Shown here: in pieces, positions 1 through 5,697 of the stretch
How positions within the stretch are numbered: the stretch's first letter is position 1
Layout: each line of letters begins with the position of its first letter
Origin: JAXHLG01 sp046497225
Lineage (GTDB): Bacteria > Patescibacteriota > Minisyncoccia > Moranbacterales > DUUL01
Direction: 5' to 3'
Assembly (NCBI GenBank): GCA_046497225.1
Contig: JAWOGA010000074.1
Span: 1 to 12,553 of the forward strand
DNA: 12,553 nt
Notes under the pieces: model-generated
The model's database searches: none
Seen by the model: only the letters and a program-made list of their open reading frames with translations
What the model was told of the DNA's origin: nothing
Made by a program: the position numbers and the translations under genes

Positions 1-11
1 ATCTTACTTTT

Positions 12-515
12 TCATAATAGCCTTGAATCATATGCCCAATGTAGCAAAGCCTGTTTTTGTTTTCTCCGGCAGCTAAAATCTCCCCGCCGGCAATTTTTCT
101 CTACTGCGCTCCAATGTCTGGCGAAAGCTTTCCATCTTTTAATCTGCCTCCGGTCATCTTCATGTCTTCTACCCATATAATAACGGCAATACCAATGGAA
201 CCAACCCCGGGGATCATCTCGGTGGATCCAGCCTTTTTCCCGCCAAACAGATAATGGTTGGCTGGCGTTGATTTTAAAAAAATTCAATTCCGGATCATGA
301 CGCTCCGGGCACAATTTGGCCTTTTTAAACCAACTTGCCGGAAACTCACTCCTCGTGTCCGTCATATATCTTCCGCCGAAAACCCCCAGCTCCAACATTT
401 TCTTGGGGCTAAGATGGGGTTGAAACTGAGGATGAAAATTTTTACCGATTGGCTCGGTTAAATAATAAACATAACCCCTTTGCATCTTGTCATTAACTAC
501 CACCTTTTTTCTCAT
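12..515 (-). CDS. Conserved uncharacterised Trp/Arg-rich protein (167 aa), partner of AbrB-like gene
   Basis: I do not know a function for this protein. It is soluble, basic and unusually rich in aromatic residues (8 Trp in 167), with no signal peptide or membrane segment. Blocks that look strongly constrained are GVFGGRYMTD (about 44-53), EFPASWF (about 57-63), NASQPLSVWREKGWIH (about 83-98), DPRGWFHWYCRYYMGRR (about 101-117), RQIKRWKAFARHW and a C-terminal ALLHWAYDSR. From memory, proteins with this block order occur widely in bacteria and in fungi and plants as hypothetical proteins; that recollection is unverified. The ATG overlaps the TGA of the upstream AbrB-like gene (ATGA) and follows a strong GGGAGGAGG site (520-528) at 4 nt, so translation is probably coupled. 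The segment appears richer in GC than its neighbours, compatible with transfer. It could be a toxin-like or nucleic-acid-binding partner of the AbrB protein, but that is only inference. The gene itself is certain to be coding. Confidence 0.85.
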   Translation of the reverse strand: MRKKVVVNDKMQRGYVYYLTEPIGKNFHPQFQPHLSPKKMLELGVFGGRYMTDTRSEFPASWFKKAKLCPERHDPELNFFKINASQPLSVWREKGWIHRDDPRGWFHWYCRYYMGRRHEDDRRQIKRWKAFARHWSAVEKNCRRGDFSCRRKQKQALLHWAYDSRLL

Positions 516-682
516 TTTTCCTCCTCCCAGTCTTTTATGATTATCTTGTCTCCATATGTATAGACTTCCAGCTTCTGCCTTTCTCTTATTCCCAGTTCAT
601 CAACGATATCGGCCGGAATAACAACGGATAAGCTTCTTTTGCCCACGCGGGTGGCTTTGCGCGTATATTTTTTATTTTTCAT
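512..682 (-). CDS. AbrB/MazE/SpoVT-type small DNA-binding protein (56 aa)
   Basis: Translation of the minus strand from the ATG at 682 gives a complete 56-residue protein. It starts MKNKKYTRKATRVGKRSLSV, then has VVIPADIVDELGIRERQKLE (20-39) and ends VYTYGDKIIIKDWEEEK. A basic N-terminus, a '(S)xxVxIPxxIxxxLGIxxGdxLev' core and a closing beta strand are the hallmark of the swapped-hairpin AbrB fold, which binds DNA as a dimer and serves as transition-state regulator or as antitoxin (MazE, VapB classes). The usual glycine in the G-D/Q-x-L turn is Arg35 here. The stop codon overlaps the start of the 167-residue gene by 4 nt, so the two form one transcription unit. No SD precedes the ATG. Three 12-bp iterons containing GTTACGTA lie 12 to 45 nt upstream and are the obvious candidate operator. 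The family assignment is fairly sure; the regulated target is inferred to be its own operon. Confidence 0.85.
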   Translation of the reverse strand: MKNKKYTRKATRVGKRSLSVVIPADIVDELGIRERQKLEVYTYGDKIIIKDWEEEK

Positions 683-693
683 AAGTTTGTTTT

Positions 694-727
694 GTTACGT
701 AGCATGTTACGTAGCATGTTACGTAAC
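694..727. repeat. Three 12-bp iterons ending in a palindrome, candidate operator
   Basis: The unit GTTACGTAGCAT occurs at 694-705 and again at 706-717, followed at 718-727 by GTTACGTAAC, a perfect 10-bp palindrome. The exact 12-bp spacing places the GTTACGTA cores on the same face of the helix to within about one turn. The array sits directly upstream of the AbrB-like gene, inside its leader or promoter, and downstream of the serS stop codon. An autoregulatory operator for the AbrB protein is the simplest reading. No convincing -35/-10 pair was found next to it. Confidence 0.7.
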
Positions 728-776
728 AATTTAAATTACCAAAATCCGGAAATTAAATCTCTAATTGGTTTTATAA

Positions 777-2084
777 CTAACTTTTTTTAATTATTTCAAT
801 ATTTCCCGGCATATATTTTTTCAAAACCTCGGGGACCTTAACCGAACCGTCTTTTTGCTGATAGTTTTCTAAAATAGCAATCAAGATTCTACCCATAGCA
901 AAAGCCGTGGCGTCGTTCATGTAAACAAAGCCTTTTTTCCCGTCTTTTTTCTTGTATCTAATGTTAAGCCTCCGGGACTGGAAATCAGTCATGTAGTCGG
1001 AAGTATGGGTTTCTCGGTATTTATCCTGCCCCGGCAGGAAACACTCAATGTCGATTTGCCTGTAATCCGGTTTCCCCATATCGCCGGTGCAAATGGCAAC
1101 CACCTGATGAGGTAACTCCAGTTTTTGGCATAAATACTCCTGAATAGCCACAATTAAATTTTGCTCTTTTTCCCCGTTTTCCGGCAAAGTAAAAGTCTCC
1201 ATTTCGGCTTTGTCAAACTGGTGCCGACGCAGAATTCCGGCGGTATCCTTGCCATAAGAGCCGGCCTCTCTTCTGAAGGCAGTAGAATATCCTATGTATC
1301 TAATAGGTAAATCCTCCTCCTTAAGCACTTCATTCATATGCAAAGGCCCCATTGAATGCTCAGCGCTACCCACCAGTAAAACATCATCTTTTTCTAAAAA
1401 GTATCTATCTTCAATTGGATCAAATCTGTCCATTTTCTTCATTACTTCCGATTTAACCATCACCGGAGGTAGTACCGGGACAAACGGTTTACCCGAAGGA
1501 TTGCCAGTTTTTTTAGCTAATTCGGAGATAACCTCCTGATCAGTCAGTGTTTCAAAAACAAATTGCATTAAAGCGGTCTGCAGCAGCACAGCTTCCCCGA
1601 AAAGATAATTGAACCTTGCTCCCGAAATTTCCGCTGACTTTTCAGTATCAATAATTCCCAATTCCCTGCCAATTTCCATATGGTCTTTGGGCTTAAAGCC
1701 AAGCCGGGCCGGCTCGCCGTATTTCCTTAAAACTATATTTTCTTTTTCATCTTTTCCTTCCGGAGTATCGGGAGAAATGATGTTGGGTATTTCTTTGGTT
1801 GATTCCTTGAACTCGTTCTCAATCTCTTTCAATCGCTCTTCTTTTTCAGCCACTTCTTTTTTGATCCGCTTACCTTCTTCAATTTGATTCTCACCAGGCT
1901 TTTCTTTTCCCATTTTTCGAGCCAATTCATTTCTTTTTTTGCGCAGATCGTCAAGTTTCTGTTGTCCCTCTTTGCGTTCCTTGTCTAATTGAAGAACTTT
2001 TTCCAAGTCCACTTCACACTTCTTCTGTTTTATTGCATATTGAATCTTTTCCTTATTTTCTTTAATAAAATTTATGTCTAACAT
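777..2084 (-). CDS. serS: Seryl-tRNA synthetase (SerRS)
   Basis: Class II aminoacyl-tRNA synthetase charging tRNA-Ser (and tRNA-Sec where present) in the cytosol. Residues 1-100 form the long charged helical-hairpin arm that grips the tRNA variable arm. The catalytic core follows, with motif 2 FRREAGSYGKDTAGILRRHQ at 270-289 continuing into FDKAEM, and the motif 3 region at about 388-409, including GRILIAILENYQQ. At 435 residues it is normal in length. Two signatures differ from the usual bacterial ones: the serine-binding T-x-E motif reads SAEH (240-243), and motif 3 reads MNDATAFAMGR instead of an NGSGLAVGR-like string. The segment before it, ETHTSDYMTDFQSRR, replaces the common 'SSCSNxxDFQARR'. 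These look like lineage divergence rather than decay, since the key Arg and Glu positions are kept. The ATG at 2084 has no SD. The downstream neighbour is the AbrB pair, 94 nt away. Confidence 0.97.
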   Translation of the reverse strand: MLDINFIKENKEKIQYAIKQKKCEVDLEKVLQLDKERKEGQQKLDDLRKKRNELARKMGKEKPGENQIEEGKRIKKEVAEKEERLKEIENEFKESTKEIPNIISPDTPEGKDEKENIVLRKYGEPARLGFKPKDHMEIGRELGIIDTEKSAEISGARFNYLFGEAVLLQTALMQFVFETLTDQEVISELAKKTGNPSGKPFVPVLPPVMVKSEVMKKMDRFDPIEDRYFLEKDDVLLVGSAEHSMGPLHMNEVLKEEDLPIRYIGYSTAFRREAGSYGKDTAGILRRHQFDKAEMETFTLPENGEKEQNLIVAIQEYLCQKLELPHQVVAICTGDMGKPDYRQIDIECFLPGQDKYRETHTSDYMTDFQSRRLNIRYKKKDGKKGFVYMNDATAFAMGRILIAILENYQQKDGSVKVPEVLKKYMPGNIEIIKKS

Positions 2085-2091
2085 GGGTATG

Positions 2092-2168
2092 TATTAAGTA
2101 TTATGAATTATGAATCTTGTATCTTGAGCCTTGTATCGCAATTTCTAAATTTCGCAATTTCGCAATTT
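2092..2168. repeat. Degenerate 7-bp then 8-bp tandem array between rsmG and serS
   Basis: From 2092 to 2140 the sequence divides into seven heptamers: TATTAAG, TATTATG, AATTATG, AATCTTG, TATCTTG, AGCCTTG, TATCGCA. Six of the seven end in G. It then changes to an octamer, CGCAATTT (2137-2144), CTAAATTT, CGCAATTT, CGCAATTT (to 2168), and touches the rsmG stop codon. It fills nearly the whole serS-rsmG gap. I see no promoter or terminator in it with confidence. Confidence 0.7.
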
Positions 2169-2788
2169 CAATCAATAGTACAATACAATATTTTTCTTTC
2201 TTTAAAATATTCCTCCTCAAAATAATCCTCCAACTTAAATATTTTAACCTTCTTCAAAACATCCTTTTTTTTGACATTCTCCGTGTTTCCTAGGTATAAG
2301 ATACCATTTTCAATATTATTAAAACTATCTTCCTTAATATTGCTTTTCACTTTTTTGTAAAAAACGTCCAGTGGGCTGACTGCTCTGCCGACAATAAAAT
2401 CAAACTTGTCTTTTATCTCCTCGCTCCGAGCTTTTTTTATCTCCACATTTTTAAGATTCAAATCTTGAGCTATGCTTTCCACGGCTTCAATCTTTTTGCC
2501 GGTTGAATCAATTAAGGTGAAATGCGCTAGCGGAAACATAACAGCCAAAGGAATTCCGGGAAAGCCTCCGCCGGTCCCGACATCTAAAATTTTAGTTTCC
2601 GGCTTAAATTCGACCGCCTTGGCAATAGAAAGCGACGGTAAAACATGATGCAAATACAGATTGTCAATATCCTTACGAGAAATCAAATTCACCCTTTCAT
2701 TCCATTTTTTATAAATTCCCTTCATTTTCCGAAATTGCTCAATCTGATCTCCTGTCAAATTCGGAAAATATTTCTCTAATAATTTCAT
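2168..2788 (-). CDS. rsmG: 16S rRNA (guanine-527-N7)-methyltransferase RsmG/GidB
   Basis: This is the SAM-dependent enzyme that makes m7G527 in 16S rRNA of the small subunit. The Rossmann SAM-binding loop is ILDVGTGGGFPGIPLAVMFP (67-86), followed by the acidic strand-2 region TLIDSTGKKIEAVE (91-104) and the family signature FIVGRAVSPLD (131-141). The N-terminal helix contains the typical WNERVNLIS (29-37). The length of 206 residues is usual for RsmG. The start ATG at 2788 is only a few bases from a promoter-like element (2801-2829), so the message may be almost leaderless; no SD is present. Loss of this enzyme is known in other bacteria to give low-level streptomycin resistance. It follows the Nudix gene in the same direction but is separated by 185 nt and probably has its own promoter. 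Confidence 0.96.
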   Translation of the reverse strand: MKLLEKYFPNLTGDQIEQFRKMKGIYKKWNERVNLISRKDIDNLYLHHVLPSLSIAKAVEFKPETKILDVGTGGGFPGIPLAVMFPLAHFTLIDSTGKKIEAVESIAQDLNLKNVEIKKARSEEIKDKFDFIVGRAVSPLDVFYKKVKSNIKEDSFNNIENGILYLGNTENVKKKDVLKKVKIFKLEDYFEEEYFKERKILYCTID

Positions 2789-2800
2789 AATATTAGCAAA

Positions 2801-2829
2801 AATATAGAAAAATGCATTAAGTAAAACAA
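2801..2829 (-). promoter_or_regulatory. Candidate sigma70-type promoter of rsmG
   Basis: On the minus strand TTGTTT (2824-2829) and TATATT (2801-2806) are separated by exactly 17 nt. The -10 box matches 5 of 6 consensus positions and the -35 box 3 of 6. Transcription would start near 2794, only about 6 nt before the rsmG ATG, giving a nearly leaderless mRNA. In AT-rich DNA such matches arise by chance, so this is a moderate call. Confidence 0.4.
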
Positions 2830-2850
2830 AAACTCCACATTAATTTGTTA

Positions 2851-2878
2851 GATTCATGATTTAAGATTTAAGAGCTCG
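2851..2878. repeat. Short degenerate heptamer array upstream of rsmG
   Basis: Four consecutive 7-mers, GATTCAT, GATTTAA, GATTTAA and GAGCTCG, each begin with GA. It is the same 7-bp period as the arrays at 2092, 2971, 11894 and 12143. The rest of the gap 2789-2973 is AT-rich and shows no ORF that I can support. Confidence 0.5.
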
Positions 2879-2970
2879 GCTTCGCTTTGCAATTAAAGAA
2901 ATGATTCTCAAAAATACTTAAACTATATTATTACGAAAAGACTGCATTATTGTATATCAAATAAAACAAG

Positions 2971-2998
2971 TTCTTAATTCGTAAATCTTAAATCTGAT
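2971..2998. repeat. Heptamer array running into the Nudix gene's 3' end
   Basis: Four 7-mers, TTCTTAA, TTCGTAA, ATCTTAA and ATCTGAT, span the stop codon of the Nudix gene (2974-2976) and specify its last residues. A 13-bp part, 2982-2994, is the exact reverse complement of 2858-2870 in the array on the other side of the gap, which is likely a by-product of both being variants of one repeat family. Confidence 0.45.
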
Positions 2999-3405
2999 TG
3001 TTTTTTACGTTTAGCCAAAAAACCAAGCTTTTCAAACCAATGCCGCCAAACTTCTTCCAATTCAAAATTATTCAGATCTTTTTTCTTAACCCACTTAAAT
3101 TGTTTGGATTCCTTATTTATTTCCACTTCTCCTTCCCAATCCACAGCCTGAAAAACTTTCCAATCATGACCTCTAATACCTTTCACGCATTCATTCCATT
3201 CCACAAATTCTTCTGCCAATAATTTTAATTTACCCACTTTTAACCCAACTTCTTCCTCCGCTTCTCTTCTAGCCGCATTCTCAAAAGATTCCCCCTTATC
3301 AACATGCCCGGCGGGAGCCGCCCAACCCGGCGGGTAAAAAGCTCTTTCAATTAGAAGAACCTCGCCCTTTTTATTCTCAATAATCACTCCGGCTGATTTA
3401 TGCAT
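2974..3405 (-). CDS. Nudix hydrolase (143 aa)
   Basis: This is a small cytosolic Nudix pyrophosphatase. The Nudix box GX5EX7REUXEEXGU is complete at residues 33-55: G33, E39, the R47-E48 pair, the E51-E52 metal ligands, G54 and L55. The substrate could be an oxidised or non-canonical nucleotide, a sugar nucleotide or ADP-ribose; the sequence alone does not decide. The N-terminal strand SAGVIIENKKGEVLLIERAF is typical of the fold, and GWAAPAGHV before the box resembles the MutT/ADP-ribose group. The ATG at 3405 has no SD and directly follows an A/T run downstream of a hairpin (3427-3454). The last few residues (SDLRFTN) are specified by a heptamer repeat and may be an extension without function. 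Confidence 0.93.
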   Translation of the reverse strand: MHKSAGVIIENKKGEVLLIERAFYPPGWAAPAGHVDKGESFENAARREAEEEVGLKVGKLKLLAEEFVEWNECVKGIRGHDWKVFQAVDWEGEVEINKESKQFKWVKKKDLNNFELEEVWRHWFEKLGFLAKRKKQSDLRFTN

Positions 3406-3426
3406 AAAAAAATTTAAATTTAGTTT

Positions 3427-3454
3427 GGCTCGAATTTACAATTAAATCCGAGCC
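3427..3454 (-). terminator. Hairpin between the 59-aa gene and the Nudix gene
   Basis: Arms GGCTCGAATTTA (3427-3438) and TAAATCCGAGCC (3443-3454) enclose the loop CAAT. The single imperfect pair is a G-U wobble in minus-strand RNA but an A-C mismatch in plus-strand RNA, which favours the minus strand. A run of seven T lies about 15 nt after the stem in that direction rather than directly after it, so it may terminate weakly or protect the upstream message. Confidence 0.5.
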
Positions 3455-3467
3455 GATTTTGAAGCAC

Positions 3468-3647
3468 TCAAACTTCAATCCCTTTTCCAAGAGTTTCCAC
3501 GGCTTCTTCAATTGATCTCAAAAGAATTCTTTTCTCCTGAAGATTGAACTTTTCGCTTTCCCAAACTTCCTCTTTTTGATAATTCAGTTTAGCGATTTTC
3601 TCAAGCCTTTCCTCTCTTGGTGTCGCAGTAATCTCACTGCTTAACAT
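3468..3647 (-). CDS. Small acidic helical protein (59 aa), unknown function
   Basis: Unrecognised protein. The preferred start is the ATG at 3647, because AAAAGGAGG lies 4 nt upstream (3652-3660). A longer in-frame reading from a GTG at 3719 would add 24 residues and overlap the previous stop as GTGA, but has no good SD. The protein is charged and almost entirely helical: a helix around residues 10-25 (REERLEKIAKLNYQKEEV) and a second at 34-54 (NLQEKRILLRSIEEAVETLG). The second helix resembles the helix SEWEQKRILLLVLELIQE of the 85-aa protein encoded nearby. No membrane segment, Cys or catalytic motif is visible. It is probably transcribed with the 55-aa gene 68 nt upstream. It may be a small regulator or an assembly partner; nothing in the sequence decides. 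Confidence 0.7.
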   Translation of the reverse strand: MLSSEITATPREERLEKIAKLNYQKEEVWESEKFNLQEKRILLRSIEEAVETLGKGIEV

Positions 3648-3651
3648 AAAA

Positions 3652-3660
3652 CCTCCTTTT
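3652..3660 (-). promoter_or_regulatory. Strong Shine-Dalgarno site fixing the 59-aa start
   Basis: AAAAGGAGG read on the minus strand, 4 nt before the ATG at 3645-3647. It is one of only four strong SD sites in the window, and it decides in favour of the internal ATG over the GTG at 3719. Confidence 0.75.
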
Positions 3661-3715
3661 GTTTTCCCGGTTTGCATCACCTGGAAATTGTTCTTAATTA
3701 CAGACCAAGAAACAT

Positions 3716-3883
3716 TCACAGTTCCGCCACGCCGCTGTCAGGTAGAACTTCATAAATTTTTTCTTCAATAAGCAACAACACCGCCTCTTTTAAATCCGAA
3801 TTTATTACCTGGTTTTTTTCTATGCGATCCCTCATTTGATATAATCTATCCAATTTTTCCAAGTAATTTGTTTCCGATTGCAT
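3716..3883 (-). CDS. Small acidic helical protein (55 aa), unknown function
   Basis: Unrecognised complete small gene. The ATG at 3883 is preceded by CAAAGGAGA (3889-3897) at good spacing, and a TATAAT box lies a few bases further upstream. The protein, beginning MQSETNYLEKLDRLYQMRDR, is predicted from its heptad-like hydrophobics to form two helices, roughly 5-23 and 29-46 (SDLKEAVLLLIEEKIYEVLP). Net charge is negative. Its second helix has the same LLxxIEE flavour as the 59-aa and 85-aa neighbours, though the similarity is too short to prove common descent. The stop codon overlaps a possible GTG start of the next gene. The coding case rests on the SD, the -10 box and the clean uninterrupted frame. 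Confidence 0.65.
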   Translation of the reverse strand: MQSETNYLEKLDRLYQMRDRIEKNQVINSDLKEAVLLLIEEKIYEVLPDSGVAEL

Positions 3884-3905
3884 AATTATCTCCTTTGATA
3901 CTTAT

Positions 3906-3911
3906 ATTATA
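3906..3911 (-). promoter_or_regulatory. TATAAT -10 box upstream of the 55-aa gene
   Basis: A perfect TATAAT on the minus strand lies 22 nt upstream of the ATG at 3883, just before the SD. No acceptable -35 hexamer is seen at 16-18 nt; the position is occupied by CCCTTT-like sequence next to the hairpin at 3932-3959. It could be a promoter with a weak -35 or a chance match. Confidence 0.35.
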
Positions 3912-3931
3912 AAAAATAATTTTATTGGAAA

Positions 3932-3959
3932 GGGGTTGCGGTAGAATCACCGCGACCCC
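3932..3959 (-). terminator. GC-rich hairpin after the lysS/85-aa unit
   Basis: Arms GGGGTTGCGGT (3932-3942) and ACCGCGACCCC (3949-3959) enclose a 6-nt loop, with one non-Watson-Crick pair. It begins 3 nt after the stop codon of the 85-aa gene. On the minus strand it is followed by CTTTCC and, further on, ATTTTTTAT, an imperfect U-tract. It probably ends the lysS transcript and separates it from the 55-aa/59-aa unit. Confidence 0.6.
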
Positions 3960-3962
3960 AGC

Positions 3963-4220
3963 TTAAACAGTAGAATAATTTTCAAAATCACTTGGACAAG
4001 CAACATTGTTTCCAAAGAAATTTAAAAACACCTCGTCATTTTCCTGGATCAACTCCAAAACAAGAAGTAAAATTCTTTTTTGTTCCCACTCGGACATTTC
4101 TTCTCTTTCTAGTAAATTCAGAATATCCGCAACAACTTCTTTTTTAAGTTTATTACAATCAACAACTCTTTCTTGCTCTTCGCTGAGTAAGTTACTAAGC
4201 TCCATTGCTTGTTGAAACAT
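3963..4220 (-). CDS. Small acidic helical protein (85 aa), downstream of lysS
   Basis: Unrecognised. The ATG at 4220 follows GGAGGT (4225-4230) at 4 nt. The gene starts 23 nt after the lysS stop codon, so it is almost certainly on the lysS message. Residues 1-65 look wholly helical, with MFQQAMELSNLLSEEQERVV, then KLKKEVVADILNLLEREE and SEWEQKRILLLVLELIQE; the tail FLNFFGNNVACPSDFENYST contains one of the two Cys. Net charge is negative and there is no signal peptide. The pattern of short amphipathic helices suits a small helical bundle or a dimer. It could be a paralogue of the 59-aa protein (shared Q/E-KRILL core), and might be a translation- or stress-related accessory given its operon, but that is only inference from position. 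Confidence 0.8.
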   Translation of the reverse strand: MFQQAMELSNLLSEEQERVVDCNKLKKEVVADILNLLEREEMSEWEQKRILLLVLELIQENDEVFLNFFGNNVACPSDFENYSTV

Positions 4221-4243
4221 CTATACCTCCAATTATTTAAAAA

Positions 4244-5689
4244 CTACTGTTTACCCTTAGGTTTCATCAACGGAAAAATTTGGCATTCCCGCATCGGCTT
4301 GTCCATAAAAAAGGAAAAGACTCTCTCACTCATCCCGAATCCGCAAGTCGGCGGCATCCCATAATCCAGCGCCTCCACAAAATCTTCATCATACATTTGA
4401 GCTTCCTCATCCCCCTCGTCCCGCAGTTTCTGCTGCTGCAAAAACCTTTCTTTTTGATCAATCGGATCGTTCAATTCCGAATAACCGTTAGCCAGCTCGC
4501 TTCCTGCAATAATGACGTGAAATCGCTCCACTAAATTGGGGTCCTTTTTGCTCTTCTTGGCCAAAGGGGAGACCTCCAGAGGCTCATTTATCAAAAATCC
4601 CGGTCCGGCAATATTTTTTCGGCAATATTTCCAAAGATTGTCAATCGCTCTAGCTTTGTTCAATCCTTTTTTATCATATTCCACTCCCAGTTCTTTTAAT
4701 TTATCTTCCATCTCTTTCAAATCCGCTTTTAAAATATCTACCCCGGTCATTTCTTTAACGGTTTCAGCGTAATCATATCTTTCCCATTTTTTGTTTAAAT
4801 CTATTTCAAATCCTCTGATTTTAAACTCAGTTTTTCCAAAGGTTTCTTTAGCAACATATTTAAACAACTCTTCTGTCAATCTCATTCCTTCTTTAAAATC
4901 TTGATAAGCCCAATAAAACTCCATTTGAGTATAGTCCTGCAAATGTTCCGAGTCCATTCCTTCATTGCGAAACTGCCGGCCGATTTCAAAAGTTTTCTCC
5001 AGACCGGCTACCATTAATCTTTTCTGCCAAAGCTCTCCCATAGAAATGCGCAAATAAACATCCAAGTCCAAAGCGTTGTGATGAGCTTGAAAGGGGGTTG
5101 CGTCAGCTCCTCCGGCGGTTATTTCCAGAGCCGGAGTTTCTACTTCGGTAAAACCTTTGCTTTTCATAAAATCCCGAGTTGCATTCCAAAATTTGTCTTT
5201 TTTGTAAATCATCTCTTTTACTTCCGGGTTATACAAAATATCCAAATATCTCTTTCTTAATTTTTCTTCCTCGTTTTGCAGAGCTTTATGTTTATCCGGA
5301 AGCGGATTGATAGACTTGGAAAGCAGGGTTATTTTTTTAGCAAGAACCGACTTTTCTCCTTTTTTGGTGTCAAACCGTTCGCCTTCAACACCAATAAAGT
5401 CACCCAGATCTAAATTTTTAGCCCAAAATTTGCAATCTTGTTCCAGTTCCTTTTTGTTCAAAACCACCTGAATTTTGCCAAATTCGTCTTGAACCTGCGC
5501 AAAAGCAATGTTTCCCATATTACGGAAAAGCATAATTCTACCGGCAACCCTCGCTTCTTCTCCAACATCTTTTTCAAGAATTGTGGTGGATTTTTCTTTT
5601 TCAAAAGGCCCGGAAGGATATGGATCAATTCCGGATTCTTTAAAGTTCTCCAGTCTTTTAATCTTATCTTGTTTGATACTATCAAGCAT
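4244..5689 (-). CDS. lysS: Lysyl-tRNA synthetase, class II (LysRS)
   Basis: This enzyme charges tRNA-Lys in the cytosol. An N-terminal OB-fold anticodon-binding domain occupies about residues 43-125 (ARVAGRIMLFRNMGNIAFAQ and following). The class II catalytic domain follows, with motif 1 around FMKSKGFTEVETPALEITAG (174-193) and motif 2 at 240-260 (FRNEGMDSEHLQDYTQMEFY, then W). The active-site strand AGSELANGYSELNDP lies at 395-409 and motif 3 at 445-456. At 481 residues it is slightly shorter than E. coli LysS (about 505). Motif 3 reads PPTCGFGMSER, one residue shorter than the usual GGLGIGIDR, but keeps the terminal Arg that contacts ATP. A good promoter (5698-5726) lies 8 nt upstream of the ATG, so the mRNA is likely leaderless; no SD is seen. 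The 85-aa gene follows on the same transcript. Confidence 0.97.
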   Translation of the reverse strand: MLDSIKQDKIKRLENFKESGIDPYPSGPFEKEKSTTILEKDVGEEARVAGRIMLFRNMGNIAFAQVQDEFGKIQVVLNKKELEQDCKFWAKNLDLGDFIGVEGERFDTKKGEKSVLAKKITLLSKSINPLPDKHKALQNEEEKLRKRYLDILYNPEVKEMIYKKDKFWNATRDFMKSKGFTEVETPALEITAGGADATPFQAHHNALDLDVYLRISMGELWQKRLMVAGLEKTFEIGRQFRNEGMDSEHLQDYTQMEFYWAYQDFKEGMRLTEELFKYVAKETFGKTEFKIRGFEIDLNKKWERYDYAETVKEMTGVDILKADLKEMEDKLKELGVEYDKKGLNKARAIDNLWKYCRKNIAGPGFLINEPLEVSPLAKKSKKDPNLVERFHVIIAGSELANGYSELNDPIDQKERFLQQQKLRDEGDEEAQMYDEDFVEALDYGMPPTCGFGMSERVFSFFMDKPMRECQIFPLMKPKGKQ

Positions 5690-5697
5690 TCTATCTT

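Noticed and set aside
57..461. Two plus-strand frames opposite the 167-aa gene
   Set aside because: Shadows of the minus-strand gene, which has the SD, coupling and conserved blocks.
2858..2994. A 13-bp exact inverted repeat (2858-2870 and 2982-2994) as terminator or transposon ends
   Set aside because: The arms are AT-rich, 111 nt apart, and both are part of heptamer arrays, which explains the match.
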